A stretch of 64,000 nt of DNA from Paenibacillus sp. J31TS4 (GTDB lineage Bacteria; Bacillota; Bacilli; Paenibacillales; NBRC-103111): the NCBI RefSeq assembly GCF_018403265.1, contig NZ_BOSI01000003.1:1-64000 (forward strand), written 5' to 3'. The position numbers and the translations under genes are program-made. Shown piece by piece: positions 51,940-60,793 of the stretch. Numbering within the stretch: the stretch's first letter is position 1; the number at the start of each line of letters is the position of its first letter. The notes beneath the pieces were generated by a model. It had not been told where the DNA came from. It did not search any database and worked only from the letters and a program-made list of their open reading frames with translations.

Positions 51940-54699
51940 TTAAGACCATTCTTCGATAAAAGCCGCAAGAATTTGCGAGATCAGCGAACGAGCTGCTTCG
52001 CTCGCATCGGACGATTTCGCCCGCTCCAGGTGCTTCAGCGCGTCGCCAAGATGCTTGACGGCCTGCTCTTGACGCCCGCCTTCCTTGTGATGAATGCCCT
52101 GCTTAACCGCGTTCGTCAACTGCATGGCGACCGAATGGCTAAGCCCGCCGATTTGCTCCGCCGCTTCGATTTCGGCCAACAAGCCGCTTGGCGAGAACTT
52201 CGCGATGTAAGACACAGATACGTCATCGTAGAAGGCGGTCGTCGTCCAGAGGTTGGAACAGAACAAGACGACCTTCGCGTAAGCTGCTCCTGCCGGCGCC
52301 GTCTTCGTCATCGTAAGCGGCTGCCACTTGCCGGCACCCGTCGTGATTTGCAGGGAAGCACTGTCAAGCTGCTTCCCGTTCGCATCGTAGAAGTTGAACG
52401 AAGCCAGCGTACGTCCACTCTGCAAGTACAATTGCGCGTTCGCCGTGTATTCCGTACCCGGCACCACCGGAATCGGATCCGACCACACGGCCACCGTCTC
52501 GGTCGTCGCTGCATCCGTAATTTTAAGACTGCTCGGAGCGGAAGCATAACGCTCGCTGCTAATGCCGTAGGACACATTCGGCGTCACGGCGAACATGGAG
52601 CTCCAGCCCGGGATCGTCCCGTCTTCTTTCCCCATATCGAAGGAACCGTTCCGAATCGGAACTTGGATGTCGATTGGAAGTTCACCGCTGCCCTTCGCCA
52701 CTTCGACCTTCATCAGCTTCGTGTCGGCAGCATAATAGATATTTCCGTCGTTGCCGAGCGTCATCAGAGACGTCGTCGCAAGCGCAACGGAGTCCAAATC
52801 ACTCGGGTCGATGACGGTCAGCTTACCGGCCAACGTCGTATACATCAGTCCGTCAGAGCCCCAGCGGATGTAAACTGGGCGCCATCTGCCGAAATCGGTC
52901 ACCGTCGGATAGATGTTTTTGCTCTTCACGACCTCCAGCGTCTGCGGATTCATGGCGAAAATCGTGCCGTCCGCCGTCCCCCATAAGAGACCGTCGGGGC
53001 CGAAGCTGAGGCCGCTGATCATCTTCGGCTGGACCGTAACACCCGGGATGGTCGGAACAATCTCGCGGACCTTGGTGTTCGTAGCAATATCCCATACGAA
53101 CATCTTCGCCGCAGGTTCGCTCGGATCGATTCCCAATCCGCCGGCGACCGTCGTCGATCCGTACAGCATGCCGTTGTGCACCGCTAAACCTACGATGGAT
53201 TGCTTGTCGATGACATTCGGATAGACGACCGGTTCGGTGCCCGAGCTAGGGTCGTATACCGTTAACGCGCCGCCAAGCACGCCATAATCCGGAATCGTGC
53301 CGATAAACAGCTTTCCTTCACCTGAAGTAATCATGAACGGGCGGTCCTCATGCGGGATATCGTAGAACACTTTCGGGTTCTTATTGTCGACAATCGGCTG
53401 CGTCACATCAAGCTCATAGATGACCGCACCCGTATACGCGCCCATATACAGCTTGTTGCCGAGGGAACCCATCCCTTCGACTTGGCTGAGCGCGAACGAT
53501 TGCATAGCCCCCGTCTCCGGAGAATACGCGGCGCCCTTGCCACCCGGATATCCGCTCATATACAGCTTGCCGTCGGGACCCTTCTCGAGCGCCTGAATCG
53601 GGATCGGATTGCCTGATACCGGCAAGGTAACTGTTTTCGTTACCTTCGTTTCCAGGTTCATATAAGCGACAGTGCCGCCGAACATGACCGTCGCAAGCGA
53701 AGATCCCGGCAGATCCGGATCGTTCGGCACATCGACCCAAGCGGTATGGCGCAGGTACGTTCCGAACGTCACGCCGGTGTCCACCGCCGTCAACGTGCCC
53801 AAATCCACCTCCATGAGGCGATTGTTTTGCACGAAATACACTTTGTTGCTTCCGGGCTTGCCGTAAGACAATTGGATCCCCTTGTTATCGAGGAAGTATT
53901 GGTCCGCCCACTTCCCCGTCTCCGTATCATAGAACAATAACGCCTTATTGCCGCCGCCAAGCCCGGCTACGATATATTTCCCTGCCGCGTTCAACTGGTA
54001 GACGTCGGACAGCTGGACGGCGCCACCATAGGTCGGCAATGCGATCCGTTCGACTGCACCGGTCTCCACATTGATCTTCGAGAGGCTGCCTTTAATGCCG
54101 ATCCCCGCATACACGTATCCATTCAAGTAAGCGGTTCCACGAGAATAGTTATCACCGGGCGCTACGTTGCCGTAATCCTTCATCTGACGCGTAGCCGGGT
54201 CGTACCGCCCCACCTTTGCATTCGGGTAGGAGCCGAAGTAGACGCGCCCCTGCTCGTCATGGCTCAGTCCGTACACGACGCTTTCCCCGATGCCGCCGAG
54301 CGTCGTCACCTGCTTCGTCACGGGCGAATACGAGTACAGAGTCCCGTTCCCCCCGATATAAACCGTACCATCCGGCATCGTCATATGCGTCCAAGAACTT
54401 TCGCTTCCTGTCAGCGGGAACTTACGAAGCACCTCTTTACTGGCCAAATCGATCACTTGGAAAATGGCCGGCTTCCCCGAAGCTGTCGTGTACATGACGT
54501 CGCGGCCGTCTTCTTTTCCGAAAGCTGCATCATAGATAGCGATACTTTCAATCGGCGATCCGACCTCGATCGGTTCGCTGAACGTCTTATCGACTCGGGC
54601 TGACGCTTGTTCTGGCTGCATAACGGCCGTTCCAAGCGAAATCGCGAAGGCGAGACAAAGTACCAGCCCCTTCTTCCCATGCTTCAAAAATGGTATCAA
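51940..54699 (-). CDS. Large secreted beta-propeller protein with carbohydrate-binding and FIMAH domains
   Basis: About 919 residues. A signal peptide (GLVLCLAFAISLGTAVMQP, then QASA) is followed by about 600 residues of repeated propeller blades (GGNGTLYSYSPVTKQVTTLG; GRVYFGSYPNAKVGRYDPAT). A CBM_4_9-like beta sandwich starts near IRNGSFDMGKEDGTIPGWSS, and a C-terminal FIMAH-type helical domain (LLAEIEAAEQIGGLSHSVAM ... KHLGDALKHLERAKS) is seen. FIMAH domains occur on extracellular polysaccharide-degrading enzymes. No lyase or hydrolase active site is recognised, so a binding or debranching role is possible. Start TTG 54699 with AGGTGG six bases upstream. Divergent control by the GntR-SBP gene upstream. 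Confidence 0.75.
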   Translation of the reverse strand: MIPFLKHGKKGLVLCLAFAISLGTAVMQPEQASARVDKTFSEPIEVGSPIESIAIYDAAFGKEDGRDVMYTTASGKPAIFQVIDLASKEVLRKFPLTGSESSWTHMTMPDGTVYIGGNGTLYSYSPVTKQVTTLGGIGESVVYGLSHDEQGRVYFGSYPNAKVGRYDPATRQMKDYGNVAPGDNYSRGTAYLNGYVYAGIGIKGSLSKINVETGAVERIALPTYGGAVQLSDVYQLNAAGKYIVAGLGGGNKALLFYDTETGKWADQYFLDNKGIQLSYGKPGSNKVYFVQNNRLMEVDLGTLTAVDTGVTFGTYLRHTAWVDVPNDPDLPGSSLATVMFGGTVAYMNLETKVTKTVTLPVSGNPIPIQALEKGPDGKLYMSGYPGGKGAAYSPETGAMQSFALSQVEGMGSLGNKLYMGAYTGAVIYELDVTQPIVDNKNPKVFYDIPHEDRPFMITSGEGKLFIGTIPDYGVLGGALTVYDPSSGTEPVVYPNVIDKQSIVGLAVHNGMLYGSTTVAGGLGIDPSEPAAKMFVWDIATNTKVREIVPTIPGVTVQPKMISGLSFGPDGLLWGTADGTIFAMNPQTLEVVKSKNIYPTVTDFGRWRPVYIRWGSDGLMYTTLAGKLTVIDPSDLDSVALATTSLMTLGNDGNIYYAADTKLMKVEVAKGSGELPIDIQVPIRNGSFDMGKEDGTIPGWSSMFAVTPNVSYGISSERYASAPSSLKITDAATTETVAVWSDPIPVVPGTEYTANAQLYLQSGRTLASFNFYDANGKQLDSASLQITTGAGKWQPLTMTKTAPAGAAYAKVVLFCSNLWTTTAFYDDVSVSYIAKFSPSGLLAEIEAAEQIGGLSHSVAMQLTNAVKQGIHHKEGGRQEQAVKHLGDALKHLERAKSSDASEAARSLISQILAAFIEEWS

Positions 54700-54794
54700 G
54701 TTCACTCCACCTTCCATGGTTTTAACGAAGCGACATATTTCAACAACAACCTACGACTTCCGCAGTACATCATTGTCGAATCTAGTTCTTTGGT

Positions 54795-54908
54795 TGGTAC
54801 TTATTCACCTCCTGATTATGATTCATTTCGCATTTGTGGTACTTATCTAACCAATATTTTACAACTTCGACCGTATCACAGCTATAAAATGGTGTCAATT
54901 GGTACTTT
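54795..54908 (-). promoter_or_regulatory. Promoter of the beta-propeller gene with three phased TGGTACTT repeats
   Basis: Minus-strand -35 TTGACA (54893-54898), 17-bp spacer, -10 TACGGT (54870-54875). The plus-strand octamer TGGTACTT occurs at 54795, 54837 and 54900, i.e. 42 and 63 bp apart (4 and 6 DNA turns). The third touches the -35; the other two lie downstream of the start point. Likely binding sites for the neighbouring regulator. Confidence 0.5.
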
Positions 54909-54927
54909 CGTGGTTCTTAACATAAAA

Positions 54928-54961
54928 ATAAAAACGGCGCTGCCCGTAGGCAGCGCCGTTC
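54928..54961. terminator. Terminator of the GntR-SBP gene
   Basis: AACGGCGCTGCC-CGTA-GGCAGCGCCGTT (54933-54960), with TTTTATTTTTATG following on the minus strand. It separates the regulator from the propeller gene. Confidence 0.92.
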
Positions 54962-54978
54962 ATCAGAACCCGGCGCGT

Positions 54979-56346
54979 TTATTTCAACTTCGCGTTCAGA
55001 AGCTCTACGAAGCCTTGTTCGTCGACGAGGGAAGCGATATATTGCTTCACGCAATCTTCCATTGCCATGAGCTCGTTCATGGAGATGCCTAGCTTGCGGT
55101 AGGTTGCGTATTTCGGAATGAGTTCGCGGTGCAGCTCGAGCCGGGACGGCTTTCGGGGCAGCTCCGGTTCGATGGTCTCGGATACATATTTGTTCGCCGG
55201 CAGGGTGTACGTCCGCCGTCGCACAAGGGACTGGGCCTCCTCCGAAGTCAGGAAGTCAGCCAAGCGACTCGCCGTTTCCTTACATTTCGATAGCGCGTTG
55301 ACGGCGATGCCGGTCGCGAGCAGCAGGGAGTCATTGTTGACCTCGCCGGGCAGCTGCGCCACATCGAAGGCAAACTTCGCTTCCCTGAGCCGGTTCAACG
55401 AATAGTAGGTCGTTAAGATCACGGAAGCTTTCTGCTCCACAAACAGCTTCTCGGCCTCTCCCTCAACACTCGCCAAGGCGAGAGGAAACACGCCTTCCTC
55501 GCGAAGCGTATCCCGAACCCGCCGAAGCAGCCCGAGTCCGTCTGGCGAAAGCGAGTTCACCGCCCCATCCTCGCCCCGGAGGAAATGGGTTTCATGATGA
55601 AGCAGGAACAGCGGCCAGCGGTTAAAGGAGTACAGATTGAATGCCAACCCAAACCGGCCCGGCGCCTTGAGCTTCCGAACTGCATCGAATAAGTCGTTCC
55701 ACGTCCAGCTGCTGTCCGGCTCGAATAAGCGCCGTTCCTGGAAATGCTCCTTGTTATAGCAAAGAATGACCGGCGAATAGGCGAACGGCTGGGCAACGGA
55801 CTCTGCCGCATCGCAAGCGAACTGACGCCTAAGGAACGGATGGGTCTCCTCTTTCGTCTCTTGCTTCTCGAATAACCGCAGGCTTCCCCGGTCCTCAAGT
55901 TGGTACAGATTGAATAGGTTCACTGTGAACGCATCGACGATGCCGAGCGCCAGAATTTTTTCAATATCGTCTGCTCGGGTGTAGGGGAGCACCAGCGTCT
56001 CCACCCGAATGCCTGGATGCTTTTCCTGAAACCTGGCGATGAGCTCCTCCATCTCGGCTTCCTCGAACATCGACGGGTATACGCCAAACCGGATAACCGT
56101 TCGTGGCTCCGCCTGCACCGCCACCTGCGTGCCGACGCGCGGGATCTTGACGATCAGCCCCTCGGCGGTCAGCTGGTCGAGCCCGATGCGAACGGAGTTT
56201 TTGCTCAACTCGTACTGCTCCTTCAGCGCCAGCTCGGACGGAAGGAAGTCTCCCTGTGCATATTCGCCGGCGGTGATGCGGTTGCGCAGATCGGACACCA
56301 TCCGCTTCAGCCGTGTATGAAATGTTCTCCGGTCTGGTTTTCCCAT
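54979..56346 (-). CDS. GntR-type regulator fused to an extracellular-solute-binding-like domain
   Basis: About 455 residues. Residues 1-75 are a GntR winged helix: KRMVSDLRNRITAGEYAQGD and LKEQYELSKNSVRIGLDQLT. The rest looks like a sugar-binding-protein fold used as a sensor: FGVYPSMFEEAEMEELIARF, QEKHPGIRVETLVLPYTRAD, SPVILCYNKEHFQERRLFEP (Y-N binding loop), and TYTLPANKYVSE near the C-terminus. No signal peptide, so intracellular: ligand binding would modulate DNA binding. Start ATG 56346; the frame extends to 56406 without support. An octamer variant TTGGTGCTAAT at 56407 resembles the propeller-gene repeats. Confidence 0.83.
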   Translation of the reverse strand: MGKPDRRTFHTRLKRMVSDLRNRITAGEYAQGDFLPSELALKEQYELSKNSVRIGLDQLTAEGLIVKIPRVGTQVAVQAEPRTVIRFGVYPSMFEEAEMEELIARFQEKHPGIRVETLVLPYTRADDIEKILALGIVDAFTVNLFNLYQLEDRGSLRLFEKQETKEETHPFLRRQFACDAAESVAQPFAYSPVILCYNKEHFQERRLFEPDSSWTWNDLFDAVRKLKAPGRFGLAFNLYSFNRWPLFLLHHETHFLRGEDGAVNSLSPDGLGLLRRVRDTLREEGVFPLALASVEGEAEKLFVEQKASVILTTYYSLNRLREAKFAFDVAQLPGEVNNDSLLLATGIAVNALSKCKETASRLADFLTSEEAQSLVRRRTYTLPANKYVSETIEPELPRKPSRLELHRELIPKYATYRKLGISMNELMAMEDCVKQYIASLVDEQGFVELLNAKLK

Positions 56347-56472
56347 GAATAAAGACCCACCCATTCTAATTGCAAAGTCAATCTTAAGTATACATGCTAG
56401 CCTCAATTGGTGCTAATAAAACAACCCTCATCATAGTTTAAAAAAGATTACTTCAACCAGGGTGGGATTTAG

Positions 56473-57885
56473 TTGAGTAAAGTTAAAGTTAGGCTACGGC
56501 CTGTTGTGAGTAACATAAACTTACCTACTGTATTAAAAACAACATTCCTTCCGGGTGATTCCATCGAAAGCATAATCATCGCAACACAGGTCGGAGAGAT
56601 CTTTTCTATTAGAAACGGGGCTATAGGGACTTTTTTAGATATTCGCCAGCGAATCTTAAAACTGGGTGGCTCAAGAGGCGGATACGATGAACGAGGGCTG
56701 ATAGGGCTAGCTTTTCATCCCGAATTTTCCTACAACGGATTGTTTTATCTTCATTACTCATTAGCTGGAACCCAAGGTCCCGTTGCTTTTTCGGAATCCT
56801 TTAAGCCTAACCCGTGTGATCCCCGAACTTTAAACCTAAAGTGGGTCGATAGAGAAAGAAACTATGATCATATCGATACCGTTGAAGAATGGATTCTACG
56901 ATCGAATGGACAGCCTCAAAGACGGCGTACCTTACTAAATATAAGAAGGCCCTTTTTAAATCACAATGGGGTCAATAGCTTAAACTTTTCGCCTGAAACA
57001 GGAAAACTTGTTTTAACGACCGGGGATGGCGGAGCTGCATATGACCCGTTTAATTTAAGTCAAGATATGATGGAAATCGCAGGTAAAATAATTGAAATTG
57101 ATGTAGGCATGCATTCGTTTATTGATCATCCGCCTGCGGTTACACGGTTTAATGAACTACCTGATTCTATTCAGAACATGCTCACGGTCATTGCAAAAGG
57201 GGTACGCAATATAACGGGCATTTCCTATCAGAGGTACCATAATCATTATAATAAATACGTAGGGAATGTCGGACAAGATCTGGTAGAATCGATTTTTTCA
57301 TTCGTTCGTTATAGGCCAATACCGGTTTCTCAGCTTATCCGAGCATCTATTGCGGGGTCTGAGACCGACCAAGAAGGATTTATTAACTTTGGCTGGCGAG
57401 GGTGGGAAGGTGCTTTCCCTACTTCTGTAGGAAGAGGCTGTCCTGCAAATACAGGTTTGAATGAGAAAACGATTTCCTATTTCCATGAAGCCCTGGAAAC
57501 TTCAGCGCTGCGTCTTCCGCCGCTAACGAATTATTATCATGAAGATCCTCGTCCCAACAAGTTTGGAGGGACTGCACTCACTGGGGTTCAGGCCTATAAC
57601 GGAAACGATATCCCTGATTTATTGGGAAGCGTCGTGTTTACCGATCTTGCTGAGACCCCTTCAAAGTCTCCTGTTAGGGGCGTTCTAGCCTATACCAGGG
57701 TAACAGCCGACTGTAAACAAAACGATTACCATGTAATAGAAACGGATTATCATTTTGGGTCTAATGCTGCGTATTACGTTAGTCTAGGAACCAATCTGAA
57801 TCAAACCCGGCTATATCTAGGGGTTTATGGCTCTATGAAAGTGGCTGAGTTTAACCAAGGCACTGTATTTGAGATTGTTCCCTGA
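56473..57885 (+). CDS. PQQ-type glucose/sorbosone dehydrogenase-like beta-propeller protein
   Basis: 470 residues, TTG start at 56473 with GGTGGG upstream. Six-blade propeller signature of the soluble glucose dehydrogenase family: DERGLIGLAFHPEFSYNGLF then YLHYSL, LNHNGVNSLNFSPETGKLVL, TTGDGGAAYDPFNLSQDM, GVRNITGISYQRYH (R-N-x-x-G-I/x) and QEGFINFGWRGWEGAFP. No signal peptide is seen, unlike most family members. PQQ-binding residues cannot be confirmed by eye. Divergent from the GntR gene; base composition is AT-rich. Reaction is uncertain: oxidation of a sugar or aldose is the family role. Confidence 0.8.
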   Translation: MSKVKVRLRPVVSNINLPTVLKTTFLPGDSIESIIIATQVGEIFSIRNGAIGTFLDIRQRILKLGGSRGGYDERGLIGLAFHPEFSYNGLFYLHYSLAGTQGPVAFSESFKPNPCDPRTLNLKWVDRERNYDHIDTVEEWILRSNGQPQRRRTLLNIRRPFLNHNGVNSLNFSPETGKLVLTTGDGGAAYDPFNLSQDMMEIAGKIIEIDVGMHSFIDHPPAVTRFNELPDSIQNMLTVIAKGVRNITGISYQRYHNHYNKYVGNVGQDLVESIFSFVRYRPIPVSQLIRASIAGSETDQEGFINFGWRGWEGAFPTSVGRGCPANTGLNEKTISYFHEALETSALRLPPLTNYYHEDPRPNKFGGTALTGVQAYNGNDIPDLLGSVVFTDLAETPSKSPVRGVLAYTRVTADCKQNDYHVIETDYHFGSNAAYYVSLGTNLNQTRLYLGVYGSMKVAEFNQGTVFEIVP

Positions 57886-57890
57886 TCCAA

Positions 57891-57921
57891 CAAAAGCCCG
57901 ACCGTGGGAGGCCGGGCTTCA
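57891..57921. terminator. Bidirectional terminator at 57.9 kb
   Basis: AAGCCCGaccgtgggaggcCGGGCTT. On the minus strand it is followed by TTGTTGG and ends the RlmD-like tail C; on the plus strand it ends the dehydrogenase-like gene. Confidence 0.75.
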
Positions 57922-57936
57922 ACTAGCAGGTAAATG

Positions 57937-57990
57937 TCAATAAGCTCGCACTAATAAAGCCACACACTCCACAAACACCGTATGCGGGCA
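57937..57990 (-). pseudogene. RlmD/RumA C-terminal tail, copy C
   Basis: The minus strand reads LPCPHTVFVECVALLVRAY then stop, the best protein match to RlmD ends among the four copies. Core ACGGTGTTTGTGGAGTGTGT. Followed by a terminator and preceded by DUF2357 gene scraps instead of an rlmD body. Confidence 0.65.
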
Positions 57991-58012
57991 AGGGAGAAAC
58001 GAGAGGAGTCGA

Positions 58013-58143
58013 TTTTGCCTGGAGGACGCGGTACGGGTATTACGCGTCCAAGTACATGTTCGATCGAGCCCGCGAAATAGCTGACCCTCAAACGAACACC
58101 CAGTACCCTGCGCGGCCAAATCCACTTGCTCTATCCCTTCTAA
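58013..58143. pseudogene. Rearranged fragments of a DUF2357 (McrC-like) gene
   Basis: Plus strand 58017-58083 reads PGGRG, then after a one-base shift YYASKYMFDRAREIA, matching PGGRGIYTALYTSKYMFDRA of the left-module nuclease. Minus strand 58143-58085 reads EQVDLAAQGTGCSFE against EQVDLARHVLGVHLK of the same gene's end. The two scraps point towards each other; the segment that joined them is missing. The minus fragment starts within the UvrA-like gene's last codons. Confidence 0.7.
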
Positions 58144-60419
58144 GCGAACTGTTTTCTCGCTCCATCCTTTAACCATTTCGCTGTCAATGTTTCTGCATGC
58201 AACATCTCTTCTGGTGAGCCTTCGAATATAATATGTCCGCCTTGTTTTCCTCCTCCAGGACCCAGTTCTATGACCCAGTCGCTCGCCGCAATAAAGTCTA
58301 GATTATGTTCGATGATGATAACGGAATTCCCTCTGTTTACAAGAGTTTGAAATACGTCTAGGAGTTTTCCATTATCTTTCGTGTGCAGTCCTAAGGATGG
58401 TTCGTCTAATAGGTAGATTTGTCCTTCTTTTTGTAAGTGGCTTGCGAGCTTTAGACGTTGGATTTCTCCTCCGCTTAAAGAGCTTGTCGTCTGTCCAAGA
58501 GTTAGATACCCTAATCCTACGTCTTTTAACGTATTTACCCTCTTTATGATCTTTGGCATTTGAAAATAGATCATAGCCTCATCGATCGTTAAATCTAAAA
58601 TTTCTACTACATTTTTATTTTGATATCGATAGGACAGTGCTTCGTCTGAATATCTCGTACCGCCACATGCTTCACAAGGGATTGTCACAGGATCTGCAAA
58701 CGCAACGTCTGGCGTGATCACTCCTTTTCCTTCGCAAACAGGACATGCTCCTAAAGAGTTAAAGCTGAACAAACCTGCCGGTTGTCCTGTTTCTCTCGAA
58801 AATATGGAGCGAATATCATCCATGATTCCCATATATGTAGCTAGTGTAGAACGATTAGAGATGCCTATACTTCCTTGCCCTACCATTATGGTTTCTGGGT
58901 AACTTTCTGCGAATGCCTCCAACATTAAAGAGCTTTTCCCTGAACCAGATACTCCACATATAGCGACTAAAGCATTTTTAGGAACGTTTACGCTTATATT
59001 TTTTAAGTTATTGTTATTTGCTTTTTTTATTGTAAAATAACTTTTTATATCCCTTGGATTTTTGTTTATTTTTAGTTTGTGGTTTAGGATGGTTGCGGTT
59101 GGAGAGTGTTTTAGTCCTTCTAATGTTCCTTGATAGATCACTTCTCCTCCATGTATACCGGCTCCAGGTCCCATCTCGATGATTTCCTCCGCTGCTTTGA
59201 TTACGGATAAGTCGTGCTCGATTACGATTACGGTATTATGTTGTTCTTTAATACTTTTTAGCATCTGTATTAGCAGATCCACTTCTTCTGGATGAAGTCC
59301 GGCGCTTGGTTCGTCGAAGATGTAGGTGATATTGTTCAGGCTGCTCCCTAAATGACGAGCAATTTTTACTCTTTGAGCTTCGCCGCCGGACAGGGTACCC
59401 ATTTTTCTTGAAAGGCTCAAATATCCTAATCCCATGTTAACTAGCTGTTTGATATGTGGAATCGCTTGGAGCGCGATCGATTCCCCCATAGGACCTGTTA
59501 TGTTCATTAGTTCCGCTAGTAATTCTGTAAGCTCTAATTGATCGTATTCTGCGATGTTTAAACCATTTATTTTACATCTTAACACCTTTGGGTTTAAGCC
59601 TGATCCTTGGCAGGTCGGGCATAATGCATGGGTTGAGAAAGCTAAGACGTCATCTTGGGATACATCTTTAAGCTTTGTGATATCTCTATTTATGTAGAGA
59701 CGCGTAAATCTGGGCAATAACCCATCCCACTCATGAGGTTGAGGCCCATTCTTCGTGTGAAACGGCGCATATACTTTCTCACCCTCGGGGGGACCGTATA
59801 ATAGCAGGTGGAGTTCTTCTACTGAGTAGTCCTTAATGGGTTTATCCGGATCGAATAATCCGCCCGTTATCATCCATCTGCCTTGCCAACCGGAAGGCGA
59901 TAATGGCTTAAATTTCACCGCATAATCTCGAAGTGACTTCTCGTAATCGATCATTTTATTTCGGTCGGGCGTAATGACCTCTCCAAACCCACCGCATTCT
60001 GGACATCTGCCAAAGGAGCTTTGACTCGAAAAATCGGTAGCAGAACCGATGGATGGCTTTCCTATTCTTGAGAACAAAAGTCTGATCAACGGATGGATAT
60101 CCATATAGGTGCCAACGGTTGAGCGGGAATTTCCCCCTATAGGTCTTTGTTCCACTACGACAACCGGGCTTAAGTTTTGCATAAGATCGGCATGGGGTCT
60201 TTCATACCTCGGCATTTGATTTCTGACATAGAGGGGATAGTTAAACGTCATTTGTCTTCTGCTTTCCGTTGCCAAGGTATCAAATACGACTGAGCTCTTT
60301 CCTGAGCCCGAAAGACCCATAAATACGATTATTTTTTCTTTGGGTATGTTTAAATCTATATTTTTTAGGTTGTTTTCTTTAAGCCCTCTGAGAATGATTT
60401 CATCTTTTGTTTTCGACAT
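58140..60419 (-). CDS. UvrA-like twin-ATPase (antibiotic resistance type)
   Basis: 759 residues, shorter than UvrA (about 940). Two ABC ATPase halves: Walker A GLSGSGKSS and GVSGSGKSS; signatures LSGGEAQRVKIARHL and LSGGEIQRLKLASHL; Walker B YIFDEPSAGLHPEE and YLLDEPSLGLHTKD. Zinc modules CPECGGFGE, CPTCQGSG, CPVCEGKG and CEACGG are present. The shorter form lacks room for the full UvrB-binding insert. Family members (DrrC type) remove DNA-binding drugs. ATG 60419 with GAAAGGATGG upstream, and a structured 120-base leader. The C-terminal end reads into old DUF2357 sequence. Confidence 0.88.
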   Translation of the reverse strand: MSKTKDEIILRGLKENNLKNIDLNIPKEKIIVFMGLSGSGKSSVVFDTLATESRRQMTFNYPLYVRNQMPRYERPHADLMQNLSPVVVVEQRPIGGNSRSTVGTYMDIHPLIRLLFSRIGKPSIGSATDFSSQSSFGRCPECGGFGEVITPDRNKMIDYEKSLRDYAVKFKPLSPSGWQGRWMITGGLFDPDKPIKDYSVEELHLLLYGPPEGEKVYAPFHTKNGPQPHEWDGLLPRFTRLYINRDITKLKDVSQDDVLAFSTHALCPTCQGSGLNPKVLRCKINGLNIAEYDQLELTELLAELMNITGPMGESIALQAIPHIKQLVNMGLGYLSLSRKMGTLSGGEAQRVKIARHLGSSLNNITYIFDEPSAGLHPEEVDLLIQMLKSIKEQHNTVIVIEHDLSVIKAAEEIIEMGPGAGIHGGEVIYQGTLEGLKHSPTATILNHKLKINKNPRDIKSYFTIKKANNNNLKNISVNVPKNALVAICGVSGSGKSSLMLEAFAESYPETIMVGQGSIGISNRSTLATYMGIMDDIRSIFSRETGQPAGLFSFNSLGACPVCEGKGVITPDVAFADPVTIPCEACGGTRYSDEALSYRYQNKNVVEILDLTIDEAMIYFQMPKIIKRVNTLKDVGLGYLTLGQTTSSLSGGEIQRLKLASHLQKEGQIYLLDEPSLGLHTKDNGKLLDVFQTLVNRGNSVIIIEHNLDFIAASDWVIELGPGGGKQGGHIIFEGSPEEMLHAETLTAKWLKDGARKQFA

Positions 60420-60575
60420 TTTACCATCCTTTCTATACCGAAATAAAAAGCCCTCTTTTTATTGTAAATTTAACCGCTAATGGGGAGATTCCATATACCT
60501 TGTCCCTGCTCTTGCTAGCAGATGGTTTTACATCAAAAAAATATTAATTTTACGATAAGTAATCACCGTTGTCAA
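60420..60575 (-). promoter_or_regulatory. Promoter and structured leader of the UvrA-like gene
   Basis: Minus-strand -35 TTGACA (60570-60575), 17-bp spacer, -10 TAAAAT (60547-60552). The ~120-base leader contains a CTGCT-AGCAAG-AGCAG hairpin, GGGA/TCCCC pairing segments, and AATAAAAAG-AGGG-CTTTTTATT directly before the ribosome binding site. This resembles attenuators of drug-inducible resistance genes. Confidence 0.5.
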
Positions 60576-60583
60576 TCAAATAT

Positions 60584-60612
60584 TTGAAACATTTTAAGTT
60601 ATATGGTAAAAT
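60584..60612 (+). promoter_or_regulatory. Promoter of the 60794 gene
   Basis: -35 TTGAAA (60584-60589), 17-bp spacer, -10 TAAAAT (60607-60612); divergent from the UvrA-like gene's promoter, nine bases from its -35. A 180-base leader follows with no gene seen. Confidence 0.55.
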
Positions 60613-60793
60613 AAAATTATAAGAATATTGAGACAATATTCGATAATCGTGCACAACTTCTTCATGACAGAATTTGAGTGCGGTTTTTTTGATTTAAATA
60701 ACCATATTCTCACTCCATGTAGTCAATCGAAAGCAAGCTATCCAGATATGGATGTTATTAATACCTAAGTATTCATACGAGGAGAGTGGGTTA

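Noticed and set aside
54795-54830. Perfect Shine-Dalgarno AGGAGGTGA on the minus strand ahead of the propeller gene
   Set aside because: No start codon at usable distance; the in-frame GTG lies inside the motif and gives only eight codons. Chance or leader function not supportable.
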